A DNA stretch of 10,690 nt, taken from positions 1-10,690 of the forward strand of contig CAZNTZ010000022.1 in the NCBI GenBank assembly GCA_964576135.1. The letters are read 5' to 3'. The notes beneath the pieces are model-generated. The model searched no databases. It was not told the DNA's origin and saw only the letters and a program-made list of their open reading frames with translations. Source of the DNA: CAZNTZ01 sp964576135 (GTDB taxonomy: Bacteria > Pseudomonadota > Alphaproteobacteria > Rs-D84). Positions within the stretch are counted from its first letter, which is position 1. Each line of letters starts with the position of its first letter. Shown here in pieces: positions 1 to 6,587 of this stretch. Made by a program: the position numbers and the translations under genes.

Positions 1-139
1 CACAAGTTCTGATGCTGTGCCTGTTGGTTTAAATAAAAATCAGGTTGCAGAAATGCTTTCTGGGACAACTGTTGTTACGACAAATGGGAATTATACAATA
101 ACAGGGATTTTGAACGTTCCGACACCGCCATTGCCATAA
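1..139 (+). CDS. C-terminal fragment of an unrecognised protein
   Basis: An open frame enters from the left edge (first full codon at base 2) and ends at TAA 137-139, giving 45 residues. They are rich in Thr, Val, Gly and Asn (for example NGNYTITGILN) and end in the proline-rich tail NVPTPPLP. There is no cysteine, no membrane helix and no motif I can name. The composition resembles the beta-rich end of an exported or surface protein, which is inference. The stop is one base from the ATG of the secreted phosphatase at 141, so the two are probably co-transcribed and translationally coupled. I cannot assign a function from this fragment. Confidence 0.6.
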   Translation, partial: TSSDAVPVGLNKNQVAEMLSGTTVVTTNGNYTITGILNVPTPPLP

Positions 140-140
140 A

Positions 141-1298
141 ATGCGAGACAAGGCTTTGTTTAAAAAATATTTTTCAATTTTTAATATAATTTTTGCGATT
201 ACATTGCCAGTCACTGTTTATTCTGGACAAATTGCCAATGTAGAATATATACATAATAAAATAAAAAATTCACATAACATAGATGTTCCAATAAATCCTT
301 TGGCTTCACCAACCCAGATTGCTAATGTTGAATATTTGTTGTGTGCTGTGGATAAGGCAAACGAAGCACTTAACGGTGAAAAAACTACAGATTATTGCCA
401 TCAATCAGGCGCAATTCCGCAAGTGGTTGATACTGTTGCAGTTAACACAGCGATAAGTGAAAAAATAAAATTAAATGTTCCGGCTAATGCTGACAGTGTG
501 ATATTAATGATTGGCGACGGAATGGGAATAAATCACATAAACTGCTCTGGTGGGTATATTTCCACTTTATCTACTTCGGCATGGGTTTCAACTTATCCTG
601 CAAATGGCCCAAGTTATATCACGGATTCTGCGGCTGGTGCCACTGCATATGCATGCGGTTTGAAAACAAATAATCAATATATTGCTATGACACCTGGGGG
701 ACAAATATGCGAAACTGTTGCAGAAAAAACTTCGGCAAAGGGATATCAAACTGTCATAGCAACCGATGACATAATAAGTGGTGCTACGCCGGCTGCATTT
801 TATGCACATACTCTGAACAGATCTAATACAACTGAAATATTATCTTGGCTTGCAATAAATTCACCGCCAATGGTTGTCGAAGGCAGTTTATCAAGCCCAT
901 CTGCATACACATCATATCTTATCAATCAATATGATACAAATGGTGGCGCGAACGGTCGCATAAATGGAAAACCTTTCTTTTGGATGATAGAAGAAGCATT
1001 AATAGATAAATCTTCGCATTCAAATGATTATCCAGGAATGCTGACCCATATGTCAGATTTTAATGATGCGGTACAGGTTGCTGTGAATTTTGTTAATTTA
1101 CATCCCGAAGTAACGCTTATTGTTACCGCAGATCACGAAACTGGGGGATTGAATACTGGTTGTGTTTATACAAGTACAAACCACACTGGGGCAAATGTTC
1201 CGTTATATTCTTTTGGAAAACATAGCTCTATTTTTTCTGGCACAATGCAAAATTCAGATGTTGGAATACAAATTCAACAAATAATATTTCCAAATTAA
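141..1298 (+). CDS. Secreted alkaline phosphatase, PhoA superfamily
   Basis: Predicted 385-residue exported phosphomonoesterase that would release phosphate from organic esters outside the cytoplasm. Residues 1-28 form a signal peptide (MRDK..KK, hydrophobic core, VYSG). A linker of about 85 residues follows, with QIANVEY twice (30-36 and 59-65) and Cys68/Cys86. The core starts near 115. Seen by alignment from memory to E. coli PhoA: MIGDGMG with D126 (D51); TDSAAGATAYACG with nucleophile S163 (S102); T216 (T155) and R227 (R166) in ATPAAFYAHTLNR; E284, D289, K290 and H293 in IEEALIDKSSH (E322, D327, K328, H331); D331/H332 in TADHETGG (D369/H370); H348 in NHTG (H412). The E. coli D153 position is Gly214. 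It is shorter than the usual 430-470 residues. No Shine-Dalgarno precedes the ATG; the signal peptide and the 1-base gap from the upstream stop support this start and coupling. Confidence 0.9.
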   Translation: MRDKALFKKYFSIFNIIFAITLPVTVYSGQIANVEYIHNKIKNSHNIDVPINPLASPTQIANVEYLLCAVDKANEALNGEKTTDYCHQSGAIPQVVDTVAVNTAISEKIKLNVPANADSVILMIGDGMGINHINCSGGYISTLSTSAWVSTYPANGPSYITDSAAGATAYACGLKTNNQYIAMTPGGQICETVAEKTSAKGYQTVIATDDIISGATPAAFYAHTLNRSNTTEILSWLAINSPPMVVEGSLSSPSAYTSYLINQYDTNGGANGRINGKPFFWMIEEALIDKSSHSNDYPGMLTHMSDFNDAVQVAVNFVNLHPEVTLIVTADHETGGLNTGCVYTSTNHTGANVPLYSFGKHSSIFSGTMQNSDVGIQIQQIIFPN

Positions 1299-1311
1299 AA
1301 ACAGTTAATAA

Positions 1312-2052
1312 TCATAATTTTTGATTAAAACCTATTTTAATCTCAGAATGACTGGGGAGAACGTTTTGCCAACCTTTGCATTTAATTTGCATCCATCCAT
1401 AATGGTAAAACATTATTGGATTTTTTGTTGGATTAAACCCTTTGCTTTTTAGAATTTTGCTTTGTTCGCCGGTTGCGAATATAAGCATGTTCTGAATATA
1501 CCACCAACCAACTTTTTTTACTTTATCTGGGTTTTGTAAGAATATTGGACGCATAATATCAAAACACTCAAAATTATATTTTGCAAAATGTTCTATCCAA
1601 AAAGACATTGGTTGTTCATTAATATGATTTGGACCATGTTGGTTCGGAATTGCCGAAGAAAATAAAATAATATCTGCAGATTTGCTTAACACCCGAACAA
1701 AATTTTCAATTGTTTCAGGTAGTAAATGTTCCCCAGTTTCCAAAGACATAGCCAGGTCATATTTTTCATTATTAATTTTTGCTATGGAATCAATATCAGC
1801 GATTTTAATTTTAGATCTTGGAATATAAAGACTTTCTTCGGGCATATGATTACCATCGATACCTTCAATATTTTTTACACCCATGTCTTGCCATGCTTTC
1901 AGCCAAGTGCCAACGCCACAACCTATATCCAGGACACTTTCTGGCATAAAAAAATTGTCTTTGAACATTTGTAATACAATACGTGCGGATTGATACGATT
2001 CTGCAGCTTGTTCATTATAAAATTTTTCGTCATATACAAATTTTTCTGACAT
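1312..2052 (-). CDS. Class I SAM-dependent methyltransferase
   Basis: A 246-residue cytosolic protein with a Rossmann-fold methyltransferase core. Motif I is VLDIGCGVGTW (40-50). An acidic post-I strand is EGIDG (63-67), a probable motif II is IKIADIDS (82-89), and MSLETGEHL (102-110) is the usual motif after which the substrate loop begins. NHINEQPMSFW (142-152) matches the H-x-NEQ..S.W signature I associate with the Methyltransf_23-like sugar or small-molecule methyltransferases. There is no signal peptide or membrane segment. The substrate cannot be read from the sequence; surface-glycan modification is one possibility, since a glycosyltransferase lies at 3598. The start is supported by GGAG (complement of 2061-2064) 8 bases upstream of ATG. 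The gene faces the phosphatase tail-to-tail with a 13-base gap and diverges from the permease. I see no clear promoter for it in the shared spacer. Confidence 0.85.
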   Translation of the reverse strand: MSEKFVYDEKFYNEQAAESYQSARIVLQMFKDNFFMPESVLDIGCGVGTWLKAWQDMGVKNIEGIDGNHMPEESLYIPRSKIKIADIDSIAKINNEKYDLAMSLETGEHLLPETIENFVRVLSKSADIILFSSAIPNQHGPNHINEQPMSFWIEHFAKYNFECFDIMRPIFLQNPDKVKKVGWWYIQNMLIFATGEQSKILKSKGFNPTKNPIMFYHYGWMQIKCKGWQNVLPSHSEIKIGFNQKL

Positions 2053-2113
2053 TATTTTTGCTCCGGTTATTATGTTAAGTCAATTATGAAAATATATCTA
2101 GTATTTTTAGTAT

Positions 2114-2142
2114 TTGATAACTTAATTGTTTAAGTTTACCAT
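2114..2142 (+). promoter_or_regulatory. Candidate sigma70-type promoter for the permease unit
   Basis: TTGATA (2114-2119), a 17-base spacer, then TACCAT (2137-2142). Both boxes are imperfect but the spacing is ideal, and transcription would start about 15 bases before the ATG at 2164. The left arm of the 2121-2155 inverted repeat falls between the boxes. Confidence 0.4.
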
Positions 2143-2155
2143 ACAAACAATTAAG
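2121..2155. repeat. Perfect 11-bp inverted repeat, possible operator
   Basis: CTTAATTGTTT (2121-2131) and AAACAATTAAG (2145-2155) are exact reverse complements separated by 13 bases. The repeat lies in the spacer between the divergent methyltransferase and permease genes. It brackets the candidate -10 box, and its right arm runs into the AAGGG Shine-Dalgarno (2153-2157). It could be a repressor operator or an RNA hairpin covering the ribosome-binding site. No T-tract follows, so it is not a terminator. Confidence 0.5.
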
Positions 2156-2163
2156 GGTTGTTC

Positions 2164-3129
2164 ATGTTAAGTGTTTTTACAAAATTGGCGGATTTTATAA
2201 CGTATAGTTTATTGGGTTTGGTCAGCAACGATCGCATTGCTGATGCGGTTCATTTTTTTGTAGAAGATGTGACCAAAATTTTCATTTTGTTATTGATAAT
2301 GACAATGGTTGTATCTTTATTCAGAACAAAATTAAATCCAGAAAAAGTACGTGATTATTTGAATGGAAAACCAAAATGGCTGGCTTATTTTTTGGCTGTA
2401 TTGTTGGGCGCTATAACTCCGTTTTGTTCATGTTCTTCGATACCTTTGTTTATTGGATTCATAGAGGCCGGAATCCCTTTTGGTGTAACAATGTCATTTT
2501 TAATAACTTCGCCGCTGATTAACGAAGTTGCAGTCATAGTTTTAGCATCAACTATTGGAATCAAATTTGCGATTATTTATTTAATTACAGGGATGATTTT
2601 GGGACTTTTTGGTGGACTTGTTATGGAAAAATTAGGTTTTGAAAAATATGTCGAAGATTACGTATATAAAATCCGAATGGGTAATCAAAATTCGCCACAG
2701 CCAGAAAAAATAACTGTTTGGCAAAGAATTTCTATGGCATGGGATTATTCGCGTGAAATTATAAATCGTGTTTGGATATATATTATAATTGGTGTTGGTT
2801 TGGGTGCTTTCCTGCATGGTTTTGTTCCAGCGGATTTTTTCGCAAAATATGCCGGTGAAAATAATATTTTTGCAGTTCCATTTGCAGCATTGGTTGGAAT
2901 ACCACTGTATTCAAACGCAACGGGTGTGATTCCGATTGCAGAGGCTTTGTTGACCAAAGGTGTGCCAATTGGGACAGTTTTGACAATGATGATGAGTGTT
3001 GTGGCAATATCATTGCCGGAACTTATAATCCTGCGTAAAGTGTTAAAGCCACGGTTATTGGTATATTTCGCAGGTATGTTATTTCTGATGTTTGTAATTG
3101 TTGGTTATTTCTATAATGCAATTATGTGA
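2164..3129 (+). CDS. DUF318/ArsP-like permease
   Basis: A 321-residue integral membrane protein with about eight hydrophobic segments split by a polar loop near 155-190. The family signature is clear: TPFCSCSSIPLFIGF (85-99, Cys88 and Cys90), TSPLINEVAV (115-124) and GIPLYSNATGVIP (245-257). Members of this YraQ/ArsP family are efflux permeases; ArsP exports trivalent organoarsenicals and relatives have been linked to copper or zinc. The substrate here is inferred only by family. I chose ATG 2164 because AAGGG (2153-2157) lies 6 bases before it; an in-frame TTG at 2158 would directly abut that site. The next gene, a CxxC mini-thioredoxin, starts 15 bases after the stop, so they form one unit. 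No ArsR- or MerR-type regulator is visible in the window. Confidence 0.88.
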   Translation: MLSVFTKLADFITYSLLGLVSNDRIADAVHFFVEDVTKIFILLLIMTMVVSLFRTKLNPEKVRDYLNGKPKWLAYFLAVLLGAITPFCSCSSIPLFIGFIEAGIPFGVTMSFLITSPLINEVAVIVLASTIGIKFAIIYLITGMILGLFGGLVMEKLGFEKYVEDYVYKIRMGNQNSPQPEKITVWQRISMAWDYSREIINRVWIYIIIGVGLGAFLHGFVPADFFAKYAGENNIFAVPFAALVGIPLYSNATGVIPIAEALLTKGVPIGTVLTMMMSVVAISLPELIILRKVLKPRLLVYFAGMLFLMFVIVGYFYNAIM

Positions 3130-3144
3130 TTTATGGGGAAAATT

Positions 3145-3381
3145 ATGAAAAATATAGAAGTTCTAGGAACAGAAAAATGCGTTAAATGCACAAATCTGAC
3201 AAATAAAATTGCAGATATGATTTTGGTAAATAATTTTGACGCACATGTTGAAAAAATCACAGATTTGGCAAGAATTATGGGTTATGGTGTGATGTCTGTA
3301 CCATCGGTTGTAGTTGATGGTAAATTAAAATGTATTGGCCGTGTACCATTGGATTCCGAGATAACTGAATGGTTAAAATAA
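3145..3381 (+). CDS. Small CxxC thioredoxin-fold protein (redox-active disulfide protein 2 type)
   Basis: A 78-residue cytosolic protein. It has a first strand IEVLG, the redox or metal-binding motif CVKC (Cys12, Cys15), a helix, then MSVPSVVVDG with the cis-proline Pro53 typical of the thioredoxin fold, and a third cysteine in KCIG (Cys63). Length and layout fit the MTH895/TIGR00412 family of mini-thioredoxins, which are often found next to DUF318 permeases. It may reduce, bind or hand over the permease substrate (inference). The start at 3145 is preferred: GGGG (3135-3138) is 6 bases upstream, whereas the in-frame ATG at 3133 has no ribosome-binding site and would overlap that sequence. It follows the permease by 15 bases. 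Confidence 0.85.
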   Translation: MKNIEVLGTEKCVKCTNLTNKIADMILVNNFDAHVEKITDLARIMGYGVMSVPSVVVDGKLKCIGRVPLDSEITEWLK

Positions 3382-3422
3382 GCAGGTCCGAATAAAAAAT
3401 AATGTCTTATGGCAAAAAATAC

Positions 3423-3450
3423 TGGACTTTTTTCAAAATAAATGTATAAA
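3423..3450 (+). promoter_or_regulatory. Candidate promoter of tRNA-Thr
   Basis: TGGACT (3423-3428), preceded by C, and TATAAA (3445-3450) with 16 bases between them; TG directly precedes the -10. The start would be near 3457. The GC-rich stretch GCCATCGC just after the -10 resembles the discriminator of stable-RNA promoters. Confidence 0.45.
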
Positions 3451-3460
3451 TAGCCATCGC

Positions 3461-3536
3461 GCCGGTTTAGCTCAGCTGGTAGAGCATCTGATTTGTAATC
3501 AGAGGGTCGGGGGTTCGAGTCCCTCAACCGGCACCA
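3461..3536 (+). tRNA. tRNA-Thr (anticodon UGU)
   Basis: A 76-base cloverleaf. The acceptor GCCGGTT (3461-3467) pairs with AACCGGC (3526-3532). The D arm contains AGCTCAGCTGGTAGAGC. The anticodon stem TCTGA/TCAGA (3487-3491/3499-3503) encloses TTTGTAA with anticodon TGT at 3494-3496, which decodes ACA. The T arm has GGTTCGAGTCC. Discriminator A3533 is followed by an encoded CCA (3534-3536). No terminator is visible behind it, so processing from a longer transcript that runs into the next gene is possible. Confidence 0.97.
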
Positions 3537-3550
3537 CTTTCCAAATTTTA

Positions 3551-3579
3551 TTGCGCGTTTGATACATAATTTGTAATAT
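3551..3579 (+). promoter_or_regulatory. Weak candidate promoter before the glycosyltransferase
   Basis: TTGCGC (3551-3556), 17 bases, TAATAT (3574-3579), with TG just before the -10. A start near 3586 would fall inside the 3580-3596 hairpin and remove most of its left arm. Transcripts from the tRNA promoter would keep the hairpin whole. Confidence 0.3.
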
Positions 3580-3596
3580 GTCTGCCAGAGGCAGAC
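3580..3596 (+). promoter_or_regulatory. Hairpin covering the glycosyltransferase ribosome-binding site
   Basis: GTCTGCC (3580-3586), loop AGA, GGCAGAC (3590-3596): a perfect, GC-rich 7-bp stem ending one base before ATG 3598. The only Shine-Dalgarno-like sequence, AGAGG (3587-3591), is made of the loop and the first stem bases and sits 6 bases from the ATG. In a longer RNA it would be partly masked. Confidence 0.5.
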
Positions 3597-3597
3597 T

Positions 3598-4380
3598 ATG
3601 TTATATCCCAATAAATTTGTAATCGTAGGAATGACTACTTTTAATACCGAGTTTTTGCGTATTTCGATTCCGCAACTTGCAAAAATTAAAAGCCCAATTT
3701 TTCTTATCTTACATAACGATAATCCCACAAAAAAAGTCAGTACACGTGATATTCGAAAATTTGGATATCGTGGAAAATTGATAATTTTGAATGCAACTGA
3801 AAATATCGGGCCAATGCGTTCAAGATTAAAAATATTAGCGGCGGCCCGTAATGCAAATATAAATTCTGATTGGTTTATTTTTGTTGATGATGATGATTTA
3901 TTGATGAATGTTGATGTTCCAAAGGTCAGCGACGAAGTATTTGCAATACAACAAAATATGCTGTTTATAAAACGTCGTCTGATTGATTTATTATGCGCCC
4001 AAGACGATGCACAAAGTTGTAAACCAAATGGCGTAAATATAACGGTCGAACATCCGCATATTGGAATTGTTGGCACATTGATTCGTACATCTGTGATTTT
4101 AAAACTTGGCACACAGATTGAACCAATTGTAAAAGGTATTATTGCAATTGATGAAACACTGAGTGTGCGACCGCCCGAAGATATTGTTATGTGGTTTTAT
4201 CTGACAACTTTTGCAAAAAGGTTAAATCCGATTGCTAAACTGGTTTATATTAACAGTGCAAATTATATTGCAACCGCATTGGATAGTGCGCCAGAAAAAT
4301 ATGGTCGTATGCGCATTCCAACAAATCAACCCCAAGAATGGTATGATGAAATAATGATTAAATATATGGAATTGTTTTAA
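3598..4380 (+). CDS. GT-A-fold (family 2-like) glycosyltransferase
   Basis: A 260-residue soluble protein with the shape of a nucleotide-sugar glycosyltransferase. An N-terminal strand FVIVGMTTFNTEFL (7-20) corresponds to the usual start of GT2 enzymes. NATENIGPMRSRLKILAAARNAN (65-87) holds the N-x-G..R..a..a segment. DWFIFVDDDDLL (91-102) is the DxD metal/sugar-nucleotide motif. HPHIGIVGTLIRTSVI (152-167) and RPPEDIVMW (191-199, probable catalytic acid E194/D195) complete the family pattern. No membrane segment is seen, so it would act in the cytoplasm on an unknown acceptor. It stands alone after tRNA-Thr, and alaS begins 53 bases later from its own promoter. The AGAGG ribosome-binding site is in a hairpin. 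Sugar and acceptor cannot be read from the sequence. Confidence 0.75.
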   Translation: MLYPNKFVIVGMTTFNTEFLRISIPQLAKIKSPIFLILHNDNPTKKVSTRDIRKFGYRGKLIILNATENIGPMRSRLKILAAARNANINSDWFIFVDDDDLLMNVDVPKVSDEVFAIQQNMLFIKRRLIDLLCAQDDAQSCKPNGVNITVEHPHIGIVGTLIRTSVILKLGTQIEPIVKGIIAIDETLSVRPPEDIVMWFYLTTFAKRLNPIAKLVYINSANYIATALDSAPEKYGRMRIPTNQPQEWYDEIMIKYMELF

Positions 4381-4409
4381 TTGACAATTTGACGCTATTT
4401 CCTTAAAAT
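4381..4409 (+). promoter_or_regulatory. Strong sigma70-type promoter of alaS
   Basis: TTGACA (4381-4386), directly after the glycosyltransferase stop codon, a 17-base spacer and TAAAAT (4404-4409). This is the closest match to consensus in the window. Transcription should start near 4416, giving an 18-base leader with AGGA (4426-4429) 4 bases from the alaS ATG. Confidence 0.7.
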
Positions 4410-4433
4410 CCAAGGGTTATAAAGCAGGAAAAA

Positions 4434-6545
4434 ATGAATTATTCGCAAATCAGAAAAACTTTTTTAGACTATTTTTCAAAGAATGGGCACACAATTGTTC
4501 CGTCAGTTTCATTGATACCAAATGATCCAACTTTGTTGTTCACGGTTGCCGGGATGGTTCCGTGGAAGGGTATGTTACAGGGGACAGAACAATTAAAATA
4601 TGGCGCGCGTGTTGCGGACGTTCAAAAATGTTTGCGCGCTGGTGGAAAACATAATGACCTGGAAGATGTTGGTTTTGATGGACGTCATCATACTTTCTTT
4701 GAAATGATGGGTAATTGGTCTTTTGGTGATTATTTCAAAGAAGGCGCAATTGAAATGTCTTGGGAATTATTGACCAAAGAATTTGGATTGGACCCATCAC
4801 GCATTGTTGTTACAACACATACATCAGATGACGAAGCAACAGCAATTTGGAAAAAAGTAGCAGGCAAAGAAGCAATTCGTTTAGGTGATAAATCAAATTG
4901 GTGGGCGGCCGGTGATGTTGGACCATGCGGACCATGTACAGAAATGTTTTACGATTTTGGTTCTGATGTTCCAGGTGGTTTGCCAGGCAGTGCAAACGAA
5001 GATGACGGACGTTTTGTAGAAATTTGGAATGATGTATTTATGCAATTTGATCGTGATGCAAACGGAAATTTATCACCATTACCAAAACAAAATGTTGATA
5101 CTGGCGCAGGGCTCGAAAGATTTGCATCAATAATGCAAAACAAATTAGATAATTATGATACAGATTTATTTGTCGCTTTGAAATCTGCAGTTTCAGATGT
5201 TACCGGTGTTTTGGAAACTGAATCAAATCGTCCATCATTCAAAGTTATAACTGATCATTTACGTTCAGTTGGTTTTGCAATTGCGGATGGTGTTGTCCCG
5301 GGTAATACTGATCGTGGATATGTTATTCGCCGTATTTTGCGCCGTGCTATGCGTCACGGACAAATATTAGGGCACAAGGGCGAATTGCTGTCAAAATTAT
5401 ATCCAGTTTTGATTGAACAGATGGGTGACACATATCCAGAATTAAAAAACGAATATAATCGTGTTGTTGAAACAATCAGAAACGAAGAACATTCATTTGC
5501 AGATATGTTAGAAAACGGAATGAAATTACTTGATAAAGAAGTTTCAAATAATGATAAAACTTTATCAGGTGAAACGGCTTTTAAACTTTACGATACTTAT
5601 GGATTTCCACTCGATTTGACACAAATGATTTTGCGTGATCGCGGAATTGATGTTGATGTTGCAGGTTTTGAAAAATCAATGAACGAACAAAAAGAACGTT
5701 CACGTGCTGATACTAAGGGTACCCGAACACTGTGGGAAGGTAGAATTAACACAAACCATATACAAGACACAGAAGATAATCATAAATATAAACCAGAATT
5801 TACAATAAATTCAAAAGTTATAGATATTTTAAAAAATGGAGAGTTTGTTGAATCTGCGTCTGGAGAGAATAGAGATGAAATAGAAGTTGTATTAGATAAA
5901 ACAAAATTTTATGGAACACAAGGTGGACAAGTTGGTGATACAGGAACTATTCTTAGTGTAAATCAGACCCCTGATAAATCTATTCTTATGACAGTATCAG
6001 AAACGTTCAAAGTTGGAAATGTTATAATTCATAAGGGTATTTTAATTGGTGAAATACAAGTTGGTGAATCTGTAATTCCAGTTATAGATAATAATATTCG
6101 TGAACAGACTGCGCGGGCGCATACTGCGGCACATTTATTACAAGCGGCATTAAGAAAAGTTTTGGGTGATGGTGTCGAACAACGTGGCAGCAAGGTTTCC
6201 CCAGACAGTGTTCGTTTTGATTTTTCATTTGGGCGCGCCATGACCAAAGAAGAATTGACCCAGGTCGAAGATTTAATAAATAAATGGATTGATGCCGATT
6301 TAACAGTCAAACACGAAGAAATGACAATAGAAGCGGCACGCGCAAAGGGCGCTATGGCATTGTTTGGTGAAAAATATGGTGATACTGTTCGTGTAATTAC
6401 CGCGGGTGATATTTCTTGCGAATTGTGCGGTGGAACCCATGCAACAAATACCGGTCAAATTTTACACGCAAAAATCAACAAAGAAAAATCAATTTCATCA
6501 GGTATTCGCCGTATAACAATGTCAGTTGGAAATATGGCAGAATAA
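4434..6545 (+). CDS. alaS: Alanyl-tRNA synthetase lacking the C-Ala domain
   Basis: This 703-residue cytosolic enzyme charges tRNA-Ala with alanine using ATP. The class II catalytic core is intact: LLFTVAGM near 34-41, RAGGKHNDLEDVG, motif 2 in GRHHTFFEMMGNWSFGDYF, GPCGPCTE, and motif 3 in VDTGAGLERF. The tRNA-recognition helices follow (RGYVIRRILRRAMRHG). The editing domain, which removes mischarged Ser and Gly, has HTAAH (H563/H567) and CELCGGTH (C665/H669), complete for zinc binding and matching E. coli numbering almost exactly. The protein then ends at GIRRITMSVGNMAE, where E. coli AlaRS continues about 180 residues into the coiled coil and C-Ala domain with its glycine-rich GGR motif. 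The three frames after the stop contain no such sequence, so this is not a single frameshift. Promoter TTGACA/TAAAAT and AGGA support the start. Two unknown genes follow within 42 bases. Confidence 0.95.
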   Translation: MNYSQIRKTFLDYFSKNGHTIVPSVSLIPNDPTLLFTVAGMVPWKGMLQGTEQLKYGARVADVQKCLRAGGKHNDLEDVGFDGRHHTFFEMMGNWSFGDYFKEGAIEMSWELLTKEFGLDPSRIVVTTHTSDDEATAIWKKVAGKEAIRLGDKSNWWAAGDVGPCGPCTEMFYDFGSDVPGGLPGSANEDDGRFVEIWNDVFMQFDRDANGNLSPLPKQNVDTGAGLERFASIMQNKLDNYDTDLFVALKSAVSDVTGVLETESNRPSFKVITDHLRSVGFAIADGVVPGNTDRGYVIRRILRRAMRHGQILGHKGELLSKLYPVLIEQMGDTYPELKNEYNRVVETIRNEEHSFADMLENGMKLLDKEVSNNDKTLSGETAFKLYDTYGFPLDLTQMILRDRGIDVDVAGFEKSMNEQKERSRADTKGTRTLWEGRINTNHIQDTEDNHKYKPEFTINSKVIDILKNGEFVESASGENRDEIEVVLDKTKFYGTQGGQVGDTGTILSVNQTPDKSILMTVSETFKVGNVIIHKGILIGEIQVGESVIPVIDNNIREQTARAHTAAHLLQAALRKVLGDGVEQRGSKVSPDSVRFDFSFGRAMTKEELTQVEDLINKWIDADLTVKHEEMTIEAARAKGAMALFGEKYGDTVRVITAGDISCELCGGTHATNTGQILHAKINKEKSISSGIRRITMSVGNMAE

Positions 6546-6555
6546 TTTACTAGGA

Positions 6556-6587
6556 AGAGAGAATGTGAGAAAAAATAAGAGATAAAA
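6556..6587 (+). repeat. Leader repeat, copy 1
   Basis: AGAGAGAATGT (6556-6566), an 8-10 base variable part, then ATAAGAGATAAAA running into ATGGATAAAG. The copy at 7065-7096 has the same blocks at the same distance (21 bases from the end of AGAGAGAATGT to the ATG). AAGAG (6577-6581) serves as the ribosome-binding site, so the AGAGAGAATGT block is too far upstream to be one. Confidence 0.6.

Noticed and set aside
1299..1330. Terminator between the convergent phosphatase and methyltransferase genes
   Set aside because: Only a weak AT-only pairing (AATCA/TGATT region) is visible, with no GC stem.
2158..2163. TTG start for the permease two codons upstream
   Set aside because: It would sit directly on the AAGGG ribosome-binding site. 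ATG 2164 has correct spacing.
3282..4112. A 276-codon minus-strand open frame
   Set aside because: It is antisense to the CxxC gene, tRNA-Thr and the glycosyltransferase. Its CRLRDSNPRPSDYKSDALP stretch is the well-known false peptide from the reverse strand of a tRNA.
5740..6090. A more AT-rich part of alaS with AGA, CTT and CCT codons, as a sign of recombination
   Set aside because: AGA codons also occur elsewhere in the gene, and this is the variable linker before the editing domain, where composition normally drifts.
6546..6587. Possible frameshifted remainder of alaS after its stop
   Set aside because: The in-frame continuation gives only FTRKRECEKK before a stop, and the next frame ends after about 12 residues. 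Neither resembles a C-Ala domain.
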